A stretch of DNA of 19,815 nucleotides. Origin: Trebonia sp. GTDB lineage: Bacteria > Actinomycetota > Actinomycetes > Streptosporangiales > Streptosporangiaceae. The DNA lies in assembly GCA_030038035.1 (NCBI GenBank), contig JASHPP010000685.1:1-19815 (forward strand). Direction: 5' to 3'. The notes under the pieces are model-generated. The model worked only from the letters and a program-made list of their open reading frames with translations, was not told the DNA's origin and made no database searches. A program made the translations under genes and the position numbers. Within the stretch, counting starts at the first letter, position 1, and each line of letters begins with the position of its first letter. Positions 1 to 7,407 of the stretch are shown in pieces.

Positions 1-1364
1 GTGTAGTAGGCGGAGTCCCCGAAGCTGCTCGCGCCCTCGCAGGTCAGCGGGGAGTGGGAGAGCACCTCGATCGGGCGCTCCACCGGGTAGGCCGGGTCGA
101 CCCGGTCGTACTCGACGCCGACCAGGTTCGGGAAGCTGTCGCCCGCGCGCACCCCGGTGTCCCTGAACACCCAGCTCGACGGGCTGACGACCACGTAGGA
201 GGCGTCGACAGGGTAGCCCTCGTAGATGGTGCCGATGAGCGAGGACTCCGGGTCCGGGTTAGGGGGGTCGCGCCAGTCGCTGGTCACGAGCGCGTTGTCC
301 ACCCCGTACATCGGGTCCTGCGTGTAGTCGGTCTTGTAGCAGATGACGAGGCGGGCGTCGCCGAGCGGGGTCTTGGACAGCCGGGTCCGGCGGAACATCG
401 CGTTCGCGCCCATGAACGCCAGGTTCACTCCCCTGTCCCTGGCCGCCGTGACGTTGGCGCGCTCCGCGGGGGTCCAGTACTCGTCGTGCCCCATGGAGAC
501 CAGCGCGCTCGCGCCGTCGAGCAGGTGCGGGTCGGCGGCGATGTCCACGCTGCCCACGTAGGCGAGGTCAAGTCCCCCCGCCAGCACGGTCATGTGCTCG
601 GCGAGCTTGACGATGTTGCGCTCATAGGTGAGGAACATGTCGGCGCCGTTGAGGTCGTAGGGGCGGTCCATGCTGACCGCGAGCGACCGGTCGCCGTACT
701 CGCCGTCCGGCCCGACGTACAGGTCGTAGCCGCCCCAGGTGTTGTAGGCCTGCCAGGTCTGCACGCAGCTCTTGAGCACGACCTTGCCGTACGTGGTCTC
801 CGACCGGACGGTGACCGGCACGTACCGCTGGGCTCCCGAGTCGGCGTCCAGGCGCAGCAGGTAGGCGCCGGCGGGCCAGTCGCCGGTCGGCACCTGCAGG
901 ACCGGGTCCCAGTCGGTCTGCACGGTGTTGGTGGCCTCGACGAATCCCGGGCTCTTCTGGGTGCCGGCGCGCAGCGCGCCCGACTGCCAGACCTTGCGCG
1001 CGCCGTCGCCCTGGTACCAGCCCAGCCGGAACGCGGTCACCCGGAAGCCGGACGACGTCGTGGAGACGAACAGCGGGAACGACTCGCCGCTCAGCACGCT
1101 GGCCTTGCCCGCGTATCCCTCGATCTCGTGCTCGGCGCCGAGGTTGGTGATCTCCCAGTTCGGGTCGCCTGGCAGCGAGTTCTCCGGCACCGGGTTGCGC
1201 CACGGCCGCGCGGTGAGCGCCAGCGGGTGCTCTTCTTCGGGTGTGGCGGGGTGCGACCGCATCCTGGACACGACCGCGGCGGCCCCGGCCGCTCCGGCCA
1301 GGCCGGCTGCCGCCAGGCCGAGGAAGGCTCTACGGGTCGTTTTTCCTTCCACCCCGGTAAGCAT
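1..1364 (-). CDS. Tat-exported N,N-dimethylformamidase beta-subunit-like protein (3' end outside window)
   Basis: Reading from ATG 1364 toward the left edge gives 454 open codons with no stop, so the gene is cut by the window. The N-terminus MLTGVEGKTTRRAFLGLAAA is a twin-arginine signal (RR at 11-12, then an Ala/Gly-rich hydrophobic stretch to about residue 33), so export through Tat is expected. A beta-rich domain follows (about 65-190). From about 195 the protein matches the C-terminal domain of the large subunit of N,N-dimethylformamidase: a QAYNTWGGYDLY block (205-216), YERNIVKLAEH (247-257) and the hallmark MGHDEYWT (291-298). In characterised dimethylformamidase this domain carries an unusual Tyr/Glu-ligated mononuclear iron. 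Whether this protein hydrolyses amides is inference, because many actinobacterial relatives are uncharacterised. The start lies 30 nt behind the stop of the upstream methyltransferase gene, so co-transcription is likely. No strong RBS is visible. Confidence 0.85.
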   Translation of the reverse strand, partial: MLTGVEGKTTRRAFLGLAAAGLAGAAGAAAVVSRMRSHPATPEEEHPLALTARPWRNPVPENSLPGDPNWEITNLGAEHEIEGYAGKASVLSGESFPLFVSTTSSGFRVTAFRLGWYQGDGARKVWQSGALRAGTQKSPGFVEATNTVQTDWDPVLQVPTGDWPAGAYLLRLDADSGAQRYVPVTVRSETTYGKVVLKSCVQTWQAYNTWGGYDLYVGPDGEYGDRSLAVSMDRPYDLNGADMFLTYERNIVKLAEHMTVLAGGLDLAYVGSVDIAADPHLLDGASALVSMGHDEYWTPAERANVTAARDRGVNLAFMGANAMFRRTRLSKTPLGDARLVICYKTDYTQDPMYGVDNALVTSDWRDPPNPDPESSLIGTIYEGYPVDASYVVVSPSSWVFRDTGVRAGDSFPNLVGVEYDRVDPAYPVERPIEVLSHSPLTCEGASSFGDSAYY

Positions 1365-1393
1365 GCCACTCAGCAGGGCGGTGCGCCACGACC

Positions 1394-3241
1394 TCAGCCG
1401 AGGGCGGCAAGCAGCGGGACAAGAGCGGCCGCGTCGTCGTCAGGGGCGGCGAGCAGAACGCCGCTGACCATGGACTTGGACTTCGCGAGCAGCCCCGAGG
1501 CGAGCTCGAGGCCGGCCGCGCGCGCGGCGCCCCGGCCGGCCTTCTCGAGCACCTCGAGCGTGCTGGCCGGGATCGTGACGCCGGGCACCTCGTGCGCCAG
1601 GTAGTCCGCGTCCTCGAAGGAGCGCAACGGCGTGACCGACAGCAGCAGCGGGACGCCCGTGCCGTCAAGCGCGTCGACCAGCCTGGACAGGGAGTCAAGC
1701 TCGTACACCGGCCGGCAGATCAGGAACTGCGCGCCCGCGCGGATCTTGGCGTGCGCCCTGGCGATCTCGGCGTCGGGGTCGCGCGCGCCGGGGTTCACCC
1801 TGGCCCCGATGCAGAACGAGGTGCGGATGGTGAACGCGAGCCCGTTGGAGTCGCGGCCGGCGTTCAGCCCCGCGAGCAGCGCGGTGAGCCCCACCGAGTC
1901 CACTTCCCACGTGCCGTCCACCGCCGGGTAGTCGCCGAGCACCGGCGGGCTGCCCGTGGTGGACACCACGGACCTGATGCCGAGCGCGTGCGCGCCGAGC
2001 AGGTCGGCCTGCAGCGACATGATCGTCTGGTCCCAGGTGGTCACGGTCGCGATCGTCTCGACGCCGACCCGCTGCTGCAGCTGCAGCGCCATGTTGAGCG
2101 AGTCCATGTGCGTGCGCGCGTTCTCGCGCGGCTGCACCGCGACCAGCCCGATGCCGTGCGACTGCAGGACGGCCGCCGCCTGCTCGGCATCGCCCGCCCA
2201 GCCGCCAGGGGACGGCGTGATCGCGGCCGCCACCACGAACCGCCCCGCGGCCAGCTGGTCGGCCAGGCTGCCCACGTTTCCGCGCGCCGCGGCGGGCGCG
2301 CCCGCCGCGGCGACCCCGCCCGACGTCTCAGCGGGCCTGGACAGTGTCCGCACCGCCTCGGCCGCCGCCCGGATGTGCGTCGGCGTGGTGCCGCAGCAGC
2401 CGCCCACCAGCGTCACCCCGGCGTCGGCGAACCGGCCCAGGTACCGGGCGAAGTACCCGCCGTCGATGCTGAACTCGAACGTGCGCGGGCCGACCCGGCG
2501 CGGCTGCCCGGCGTTGGGCTGCGCGCTGACCGGCACGCTCGCGTAGCGCACCAGGTCCTCGGCGACCGCGAGCATCCGCTGCGGGCCGACCGTGCAGTTC
2601 GTGCCGAGCATCGCGACCGGCATGGAGCCGAGCACCGAGGCGACCTCGCGCGGGGTCTCGCCGCCCAGCGTGTGCGCGTCGTCGGCGAACGTGGCCTGGG
2701 CGATGAGCGGCACGTCGCACACCGACGCGGCCACGGACACCGCCTCGACGAGCTCGTCCAGGTAGCCGAACGTCTCCAGGATCAGCAGGTCCGCGCCGCC
2801 GTCGGCGACCAGCGCCTGGATCTGCTCACGGAGCACCTCCATGCGCTCGGCTGAGCCGACCCGGCGCCGCTGCAGCGCGGTCACCGCCGGCGAGACGGAG
2901 CCGGCGACGAGCACGGGCCGCTCGGACCGCTCGCACGCGGCCCTGGCCAGGCGCACCCCCGCCCGGTTGATCTCGTCCACCTTGTCGGGGAACCCGTGGT
3001 CGCCCAGCCAGAGCCGGTTGGCGCCGAACGTGTTGGCCTGGATGATGTCCGCGCCCGCGCTCAGGTAGCTGTCGTGGATGGTCGCGACCAGCCCGGGATC
3101 GGACAGGTTCAGCTCAGGCAGCGACCGGTCGAGCGCGGCGCCGGCCGCGTGCAGCATGGTGCCCATCGCGCCGTCGCAGACCAGCACCCGCTGGCCGGAT
3201 AGCAGCTGGCGCACCGCCGAAGCAGGACCACGGGTCATCAC
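1394..3241 (-). CDS. Homocysteine S-methyltransferase / MTHFR-like fusion protein with altered MTHFR active site
   Basis: A 615-residue two-domain protein of the YitJ type. Residues about 10-300 form a homocysteine S-methyltransferase: DGAMGTML (23-30), QANTFGANR (68-76) and the zinc cysteines C216 (LGTNCTVGP) and C282/C283 (GGCCGTTP) are all intact, so methyl transfer to homocysteine, giving methionine, is well supported. After a short Ala-rich linker, residues about 322-610 follow the methylenetetrahydrofolate reductase barrel (LQADLLGAHALGIRSV, KIRAGAQFLICRPVY). The catalytic positions of that barrel differ: alignment by eye puts Ala340, Ser431 and Arg510 where E. coli MetF has Glu28, Asp120 and Gln183. 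The second domain may therefore bind folate or flavin without normal MTHFR activity; the methyl donor is unknown. The frame opens with GTG 3241, but ATG 3238 sits at better spacing (7 nt) from GGAGG and overlaps an upstream mini-ORF stop as TGATG, so 3238 is the more likely start. Probable operon with the pucR-type gene upstream. Confidence 0.88.
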   Translation of the reverse strand: MMTRGPASAVRQLLSGQRVLVCDGAMGTMLHAAGAALDRSLPELNLSDPGLVATIHDSYLSAGADIIQANTFGANRLWLGDHGFPDKVDEINRAGVRLARAACERSERPVLVAGSVSPAVTALQRRRVGSAERMEVLREQIQALVADGGADLLILETFGYLDELVEAVSVAASVCDVPLIAQATFADDAHTLGGETPREVASVLGSMPVAMLGTNCTVGPQRMLAVAEDLVRYASVPVSAQPNAGQPRRVGPRTFEFSIDGGYFARYLGRFADAGVTLVGGCCGTTPTHIRAAAEAVRTLSRPAETSGGVAAAGAPAAARGNVGSLADQLAAGRFVVAAAITPSPGGWAGDAEQAAAVLQSHGIGLVAVQPRENARTHMDSLNMALQLQQRVGVETIATVTTWDQTIMSLQADLLGAHALGIRSVVSTTGSPPVLGDYPAVDGTWEVDSVGLTALLAGLNAGRDSNGLAFTIRTSFCIGARVNPGARDPDAEIARAHAKIRAGAQFLICRPVYELDSLSRLVDALDGTGVPLLLSVTPLRSFEDADYLAHEVPGVTIPASTLEVLEKAGRGAARAAGLELASGLLAKSKSMVSGVLLAAPDDDAAALVPLLAALG

Positions 3242-3258
3242 TGTGCCTCCGGCATCAT
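3238..3258 (-). other. Six-codon leader ORF (MMPEAQ) overlapping the methyltransferase start
   Basis: On the minus strand a GGAGG is followed at suitable spacing by ATG ATG, and the frame MMPEAQ ends in a TGA that shares its A with ATG 3238 of the next gene (TGATG). The peptide repeats the last residues of the upstream regulator (PEAQ). It could serve translational coupling or reinitiation. Its translation is inference; the overlap itself is seen directly. Confidence 0.35.
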
Positions 3259-3288
3259 TACCGTGCCTCCGGAATTCACTGTGCCTCA
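3243..3288 (-). repeat. Three tandem near-copies of an RBS-containing unit
   Basis: The plus-strand octamer GTGCCTC(C/A) occurs at 3243, 3263 and 3281. On the minus strand these are GAGGCAC units spaced 18 and 20 nt. The first is the 3' end of the regulator gene; the other two are preceded by G, creating GGAGG ribosome-binding sites for the leader ORF and for the methyltransferase. It looks like local duplication of the end of the upstream gene. Confidence 0.7.
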
Positions 3289-4613
3289 GGAAGAGCGTCG
3301 AGAATCTCGAGCGCGACCTGCGCGATCAGCCGGTCCCTGTAGTTGTCGAGCCGCAGCCCGGTGATCTCCTCGATCCGCTTGATGCGGTACGCCACGGTGT
3401 TCGGGTGCACGTGCAGCAGCCGCGACGCCCGCTGCGGGCTGTTGTTCTCGCGGAAGTAGCAGGCGAGGGTGGACAGGTACTCGGACTTGTGCTCGTGCTC
3501 GTGCTCGCTGAGCTTGCCGAGCACCTCCGCGGCGAACGACCGCAGCTCGTTCAGGTCAGGCACCTGCAGCAGCAGCCGGTGGATGCCCAGGTCCTCGAAC
3601 GCCGCGACGGCGCCGGTCCTGCCGAGCCGCCACAGCGTCTGCGTGGTCCGGTGTGCCTGGTCGTAGGACCTGGCGATCTCCTCCGGGTCACGGCAGGGGC
3701 CGCCGATCCCGATGACGACCTTCGCGCCGGGGAACAGCTCGGCCAGGCGCGCCAGGCACGCCTGCCCGAGCTTGCGCGGATCGGGGGTCGCCGCGGCCAC
3801 CACGACAACCTCGGCCTCGCGCGCGGAGACGATCGCGTCCGGCGCGCGGGTCGTCATGAAGTGCTCGATGCTCTCCCTGATCCGCTGCCGCAGCGCCTCG
3901 GCATCCGCGGCCCGCGACGGCGGAAGCTCGAAGGCGATCGCCGCCACGTTGTGCTGCCTGGTCGGGTCGTAGCCCAGGTGCGCCGCCCAGCGGGCGGCGT
4001 CGCCTGCGTCCCTGCCGCGGCCAAGCAGCAGGCCCTCCACGAGATCGTCGCGGACCCGGCGCGCCGCGGCGGCCACCACCCGCTCGCGGCCGAGTATGAC
4101 GCCGCAGATCGTCGCGGCGTGCTCGGTCACCAGCAGGCTCATGTCCTCGCCGAAGGACTCCTCCGCCGGGTCGAGGGTAATGAGGTAGGACGGCACCTCG
4201 TCGCCGACAAGGATGGGCGCCACGATGATGGCGGGAACCCCGCCGACGTTCGGCAGCCGCAGCGCGCGCTGGCTCAGCCGCGAGGCGCGCAGCACCTGGC
4301 CGAGCCGCGGGTGGACCACGTGGTCGCGGACGAGGGCGGCGGCCTTGTCAGGGGGCAGCCCCGGCGAGGCGGCCGTCATCACGTCCATGAGCTGGCTGAC
4401 GACCGCGACGGTCGCCGACGCGCGCTCGGAGATGAGCTGCACGACCCCGGCGAGGTCGGCGTCCTGCATCGCCAGACCCGACAGGTGGCGGTACACGGTC
4501 ACGAGCTCGCGCAGGACAGAGTTTTCCTTGTCGACGTCCCGCGGGGGGGCGGTCCCCTCCCGGGGAGTCGGCGCAATGTTGAGCCGGCTACCGGCCGGCA
4601 TCGTCTCCGGCAT
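3276..4613 (-). CDS. PucR/CdaR-family transcriptional regulator
   Basis: A 445-residue regulator from ATG 4613. Residues about 30-190 look like a GAF-type sensor region (ALRLPNVGGVPAIIVAPILVG, then EDMSLLVTEHAATICGVILGRER). A central CdaR/GGDEF-like region includes PGAKVVIGIGGPCRDPEEI. The C-terminus is the PucR helix-turn-helix: LSTLACYFRENNSPQRASRLLHVHPNTVAYRIKRIEEITGL. Members regulate purine, amino-acid, amine or aldehyde catabolism and usually bind near their own promoter. The frame stays open upstream to 4910, but residues before PETMPAGSRLN look like non-coding sequence, and a TATAGT -10 lies 9 nt before ATG 4613, which suits a leaderless start. A second ATG at 4601 follows GGAG at only 3 nt. 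It is followed closely by the methyltransferase gene and is divergent from aldehyde dehydrogenase, both likely targets. The ligand is unknown. Confidence 0.87.
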   Translation of the reverse strand: MPETMPAGSRLNIAPTPREGTAPPRDVDKENSVLRELVTVYRHLSGLAMQDADLAGVVQLISERASATVAVVSQLMDVMTAASPGLPPDKAAALVRDHVVHPRLGQVLRASRLSQRALRLPNVGGVPAIIVAPILVGDEVPSYLITLDPAEESFGEDMSLLVTEHAATICGVILGRERVVAAAARRVRDDLVEGLLLGRGRDAGDAARWAAHLGYDPTRQHNVAAIAFELPPSRAADAEALRQRIRESIEHFMTTRAPDAIVSAREAEVVVVAAATPDPRKLGQACLARLAELFPGAKVVIGIGGPCRDPEEIARSYDQAHRTTQTLWRLGRTGAVAAFEDLGIHRLLLQVPDLNELRSFAAEVLGKLSEHEHEHKSEYLSTLACYFRENNSPQRASRLLHVHPNTVAYRIKRIEEITGLRLDNYRDRLIAQVALEILDALPEAQ

Positions 4614-4622
4614 GATCACTGC

Positions 4623-4628
4623 ACTATA
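4623..4628 (-). promoter_or_regulatory. -10 box of the PucR-family gene (leaderless start)
   Basis: Minus-strand TATAGT, with 9 nt to ATG 4613. No good TTGACA-like -35 is present 16-18 nt further upstream, so activation by a bound regulator is possible. Confidence 0.5.
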
Positions 4629-4649
4629 CGACGTTGTGCTGGCTTTTGG

Positions 4650-4665
4650 TTGTGGGACCCCACAA
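4650..4665. promoter_or_regulatory. 16-bp palindrome, candidate PucR operator
   Basis: Perfect 7-bp arms TTGTGGG and CCCACAA are separated by AC. The site is centred about 30 bp upstream of the TATAGT -10 and lies in the divergent gap between the regulator and aldehyde dehydrogenase, where PucR-family proteins often bind. Assignment to this regulator is inference. Confidence 0.55.
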
Positions 4666-4853
4666 AGGGATCTGTACCACCGTTGTCGGCCTCGGGAAAC
4701 CTGCCACATGGAACTCGCGCCGCGGCGGCCGCGCTGGCTGTGGCGGCGCACAGCGCCCGGGCGCGCCGGATTGACGCTGACAACGATGCCGGACGCGTGC
4801 CCGCGTGGCAGTGTCTGCATCATTTCAGGCGAATGGTCCGGGGAGTGGCGGTC

Positions 4854-5171
4854 ATGCCGGCTGACGTGCGCCCACAGGGGAATACCGAGGGTATCCCGCG
4901 ATGCCCGCACTGCGGCGCGGCCGCGGGTGGCGCCGCCGCGGCCCTCGACGCGCTCTACAGGGAGGTGGCACGGCTCAGGGAACAGGCGCAGGCTCTCGCG
5001 GACTCCACTGCGGACGCGAAGGCCCGGCAGGCGGAGCTTGAGCGAGAGGTCAGGCTGCTCAGGGAGACCGTCGCCAGGCTGCGCGGCGGTTTCGTTATGT
5101 TACGGGGACTTGACATATCCTCACTCTGCGCGCAAATAATCAGGCACTTTCATACCGAAAGGGGCCGACCG
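4854..5171 (+). CDS. Zinc-ribbon/coiled-coil leader reading frame, open into aldehyde dehydrogenase
   Basis: From ATG 4854, with GGGGAG 8 nt upstream, the frame reads MPADVRPQGNTEGIPRCPHC, then an Ala/Gly stretch and a strong heptad-repeat coiled coil (ALYREVARLREQAQALAD to EREVRLLRETVARL, about residues 35-81). CPHCG resembles half a zinc ribbon. Codon use is G/C-rich at third positions to about 5090, typical of coding DNA here. The following 80 nt (GTT ATG TTA, ATA, CAA ATA) are not, and they contain promoter signals. No stop separates this frame from aldehyde dehydrogenase at 5172. Either a longer 587-residue fusion is made, or this is a small gene whose stop has been lost or was misread. 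I do not recognise a family. Confidence 0.45.
5110..5140 (+). promoter_or_regulatory. Promoter of the short aldehyde dehydrogenase form
   Basis: A perfect TTGACA -35 (5110-5115) is followed by the A/T-rich CAAATAAT (5133-5140), with AATAAT as the -10 at a rather long 19-bp spacing. AAAGGGG at 5158-5164 and TTG 5172 follow at sensible distances. The A/T-rich run stands out from the surrounding GC-rich DNA. Confidence 0.55.
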
Positions 5172-6617
5172 TTGCTTGAGTACCGCGATATCTACGCGGG
5201 AGGTCGCCTGGTGGGGTCCGCATCTCCGGACGTGATCACCATAATCAACCCGGCCACGGAGGAGGTTGTCGGCGCCGTCCCCGCCGCCGTTGGCGTGGAC
5301 GTGGACAGGGCAGTCCGGTCCGCCAGGCGTGCCTTCGATGACGGCCAGTGGTCGACGTGCCATCCCGCCGACCGCGCGGACGCGCTCGAACGGCTCGCGG
5401 CCGCGCTCGAGGCGCGCACCGAGGAGGCCGCCCGGCTGGTCACCGCCGAGATGGGGATGCCGATCACGTACTCGCGGCAGCACAACGCCGCGGCCCCGTG
5501 CGCGATCCTGCGGTATTACGCGAAGCTCGCCCGCGACATGGACACCGAGGAGACCAGGACCGCGGTGAGCTTCGCCGGGCGCACGGTCGTGCGCCGCGAG
5601 CCGGCCGGCGTCGCCGCGGTGATCGCCAGCTGGAACTACCCGATCATGCTGGCGTTCAGCCAGCTCGCGCCGGCGCTTGCCGCGGGGTGCACGATCGTGC
5701 TCAAGCCCGCGGCGGCGACCTCGCTGTCGGCCTACATCCTGGCCGAGGCGTTCGAGGCGGCCGACTTCCCGCCCGGCGTGTTCAACCTCGTGACCGGGAC
5801 GCACCAGGCGGCCGGCATGCTGGCCAGGCACCCGGGCGTGGACACGGTCGCGTTCTCCGGGCCCGCCAAGCAGGGGCGGTGGATCGCCTCCATCTGCGGC
5901 GCCGAGCTCAAGCCGGCCAGCCTCGAACTCGGCGGCCAGTCCGCCGCGATCGTGCTCGACGACGCGGACCTCGGGAAGGCGGCGGCGAGCCTGGGCGGCC
6001 TGTGCTTCGCGAACTCGGGCCAGACCTGCTTCGCGATGTCGCGGGTGCTCGTGCCCGAGCAGCTGTACGACGACGCCCTCGACGCCTTGACGTCCCAGGC
6101 GGGGTCCCTGGTGATCGGGGACCCGCTCGCCGAGTCGACCACGATGGGGCCGCTGGCCTCCTCACGGCGCCGCGCCGACGTCGAGTGCCGGGTCCGCGCG
6201 GGCGTGACGTCCGGGGCGCGGGTCGTGGCCGGCGGCAGGCGCCCCGCGTCGCCGGTGCGCGGGTACTTCTACGAGCCGACCGTGCTTGCCGACGTGACCC
6301 CCGTGATGCCGATCGCGCAGGAGGAGATCTGCGGGCCGGTCGCGACCGTGATCAGGTACCGGGACGAAGCGGAGGCGGTGGCGTTCGCCAACGACGGTTT
6401 CGGGCTCGCGGCGACCGTGTGGACCGGCGACCCGCAGCGCGGCCTCGACATCGCGCGGCAGGCCAGGGTCGGGACGTTCGGCGTCAACGTGTACGAACCG
6501 GACATCGGCTCGCCATGGGGCGGTCGCGGCGCGAGCGGCCGGGGCAGCGCGTACGGCCCTGAGGGCATGGCCGCCTACCTGACCACGAAATCGGTCTTCC
6601 TCCCGTCGTTCCCTTAG
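5172..6617 (+). CDS. NAD(P)-dependent aldehyde dehydrogenase
   Basis: A 481-residue aldehyde dehydrogenase, the usual length, oxidising an aldehyde to a carboxylate in the cytoplasm. All core residues are present: Asn155 in ASWNYP, Lys178 in IVLKPA, general base Glu252 in LELGGQS, nucleophile Cys286 in NSGQTCFAMSR, and EEICGPV for cofactor ribose binding. LELGGQ in place of the common LELGGK is a small variation. The start TTG 5172 is chosen because LEYRDIYAGGRLV is the normal family N-terminus, AAAGGGG lies 7 nt upstream, and a TTGACA promoter lies just before it. The frame continues upstream to ATG 4854. It is divergent from the PucR-family gene, which probably controls it. A role with the left-hand operon in amine or amide catabolism is inference; the substrate cannot be read from sequence. 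Confidence 0.92.
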   Translation: MLEYRDIYAGGRLVGSASPDVITIINPATEEVVGAVPAAVGVDVDRAVRSARRAFDDGQWSTCHPADRADALERLAAALEARTEEAARLVTAEMGMPITYSRQHNAAAPCAILRYYAKLARDMDTEETRTAVSFAGRTVVRREPAGVAAVIASWNYPIMLAFSQLAPALAAGCTIVLKPAAATSLSAYILAEAFEAADFPPGVFNLVTGTHQAAGMLARHPGVDTVAFSGPAKQGRWIASICGAELKPASLELGGQSAAIVLDDADLGKAAASLGGLCFANSGQTCFAMSRVLVPEQLYDDALDALTSQAGSLVIGDPLAESTTMGPLASSRRRADVECRVRAGVTSGARVVAGGRRPASPVRGYFYEPTVLADVTPVMPIAQEEICGPVATVIRYRDEAEAVAFANDGFGLAATVWTGDPQRGLDIARQARVGTFGVNVYEPDIGSPWGGRGASGRGSAYGPEGMAAYLTTKSVFLPSFP

Positions 6618-6630
6618 CCGGCAACCGGCT
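6616..6630 (+). terminator. Stem-loop at the aldehyde dehydrogenase stop codon
   Basis: AGCCGG and CCGGCT form a 6-bp stem with a CAA loop, overlapping the TAG stop. There is no T-tract, so it is only a weak terminator or an mRNA-end hairpin. Confidence 0.4.
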
Positions 6631-6695
6631 GAGCCGGTGCGGCCTGCGAGGATGGTGCGCTACCGTGCCGGGAAGCGCAACCCCTGGAGGAGTCC

Positions 6696-7322
6696 ATGAC
6701 GCAGACGACCGACGCGCCGGGCACGCCGGACGCTACGGCAGCTGAACCGTTCCATCCCATTCCCCGGCCGCACAGCGACGGCGCCGCGCGCCGCGCGATC
6801 GCGCACGCCACCGCGGAGGTGCACGACCGGGCCCTGCAGATCCGCGCCGCGCCCGAGGAGCACAAGCCGAAGCTCGTGCTCTCCCAGCACGTCCGCGGCA
6901 CCAGCCTGCTTGACAAGATCGCGGACGCGGTGAACAAGGTCTGCGGGTCGATGTGGGTGTTCCTGTTCATCACGATCGGCATCGTCGCGTGGCTGTTCCT
7001 CGGCAACATCGTCGGGTTCGACAAGACGCCGTGGCCGCTGCTGCTGACGATCCTGAACCTGCCGCAGCTGTCGATCATGATCTCGCTGCAGGTGAGCGCG
7101 AACCGCGCGCAGGCCGCCAGCGACCGGCGGGCGCTTGCGGACCATGAGACGCTGATCGCGCTGCACGAGATGGCCAAGCAGCAGCTGGACATGCTCAGGA
7201 GCCAGGACCAGGTGCTCGACATCCTTGACAACTTCGCCAGCAAGGACATGCCGGGCAGGCAGCGGCAGATCCAGGACACGGTCAACCAGATCCTCGCCGC
7301 GGTGCAGCCGGAACAGGGCTAG
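6696..7322 (+). CDS. DUF1003 membrane protein
   Basis: 208 residues. A polar N-terminal third is followed by the DUF1003 core: LLDKIADAVNKVCGSMWVFLF leading into transmembrane helix 1 (about 86-106), then helix 2 (about 112-134, PWPLLLTILNLPQLSIMISL) and the family tail VSANRAQAASDRRALADHET. The C-terminal 70 residues are helical and charged (EMAKQQLDMLRSQDQVLDIL) and could form a cytoplasmic coiled coil. The biochemical function of DUF1003 proteins is not established. A strong GGAGGAG lies just before ATG 6696. The gap after aldehyde dehydrogenase is 78 nt with a hairpin and no clear promoter, so read-through is possible. Confidence 0.85.
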   Translation: MTQTTDAPGTPDATAAEPFHPIPRPHSDGAARRAIAHATAEVHDRALQIRAAPEEHKPKLVLSQHVRGTSLLDKIADAVNKVCGSMWVFLFITIGIVAWLFLGNIVGFDKTPWPLLLTILNLPQLSIMISLQVSANRAQAASDRRALADHETLIALHEMAKQQLDMLRSQDQVLDILDNFASKDMPGRQRQIQDTVNQILAAVQPEQG

Positions 7323-7331
7323 CGCGCGGGA

Positions 7332-7346
7332 GTAAGCGCGCCTTAC
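7332..7346. repeat. 15-bp inverted repeat after the DUF1003 gene
   Basis: GTAAG and CTTAC flank CGCGC, 9 nt after the DUF1003 stop. It could be a short terminator stem or a protein site; no T-tract follows. Confidence 0.3.
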
Positions 7347-7376
7347 GCTCACCACCGCGATCGTTAGCACGCATAA

Positions 7377-7396
7377 TAGTTGCCATTAAGCAACTA
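7377..7396. promoter_or_regulatory. Operator-like dyad 1 over the -35 of the exporter gene
   Basis: Perfect 7-bp arms TAGTTGC (7377-7383) and GCAACTA (7390-7396) with a 6-bp spacer. It covers the -35 hexamer TTGCCA, a layout typical of a repressor site. Confidence 0.6.
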
Positions 7397-7407
7397 CCCA
7401 CTATGCT
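7380..7407 (+). promoter_or_regulatory. Promoter of the DHA2 exporter (leaderless start)
   Basis: -35 TTGCCA (7380-7385), 16-bp spacer, -10 TATGCT (7402-7407), then 8 nt to GTG 7416. No Shine-Dalgarno sequence precedes the GTG. Confidence 0.65.

Noticed and set aside
54..2854. Long plus-strand open frames opposite the dimethylformamidase-like and methyltransferase genes (54-1604, 1592-2854)
   Set aside because: Their translations are Arg/Val/Ala/His-rich with no family features and lie exactly antisense to well-supported genes; they are a by-product of high GC.
4614..4910. N-terminal extension of the PucR-type regulator to 4910
   Set aside because: The extra 99 residues would cover the -10 box and the palindrome and are not protein-like; the leaderless ATG 4613 explains the start better.
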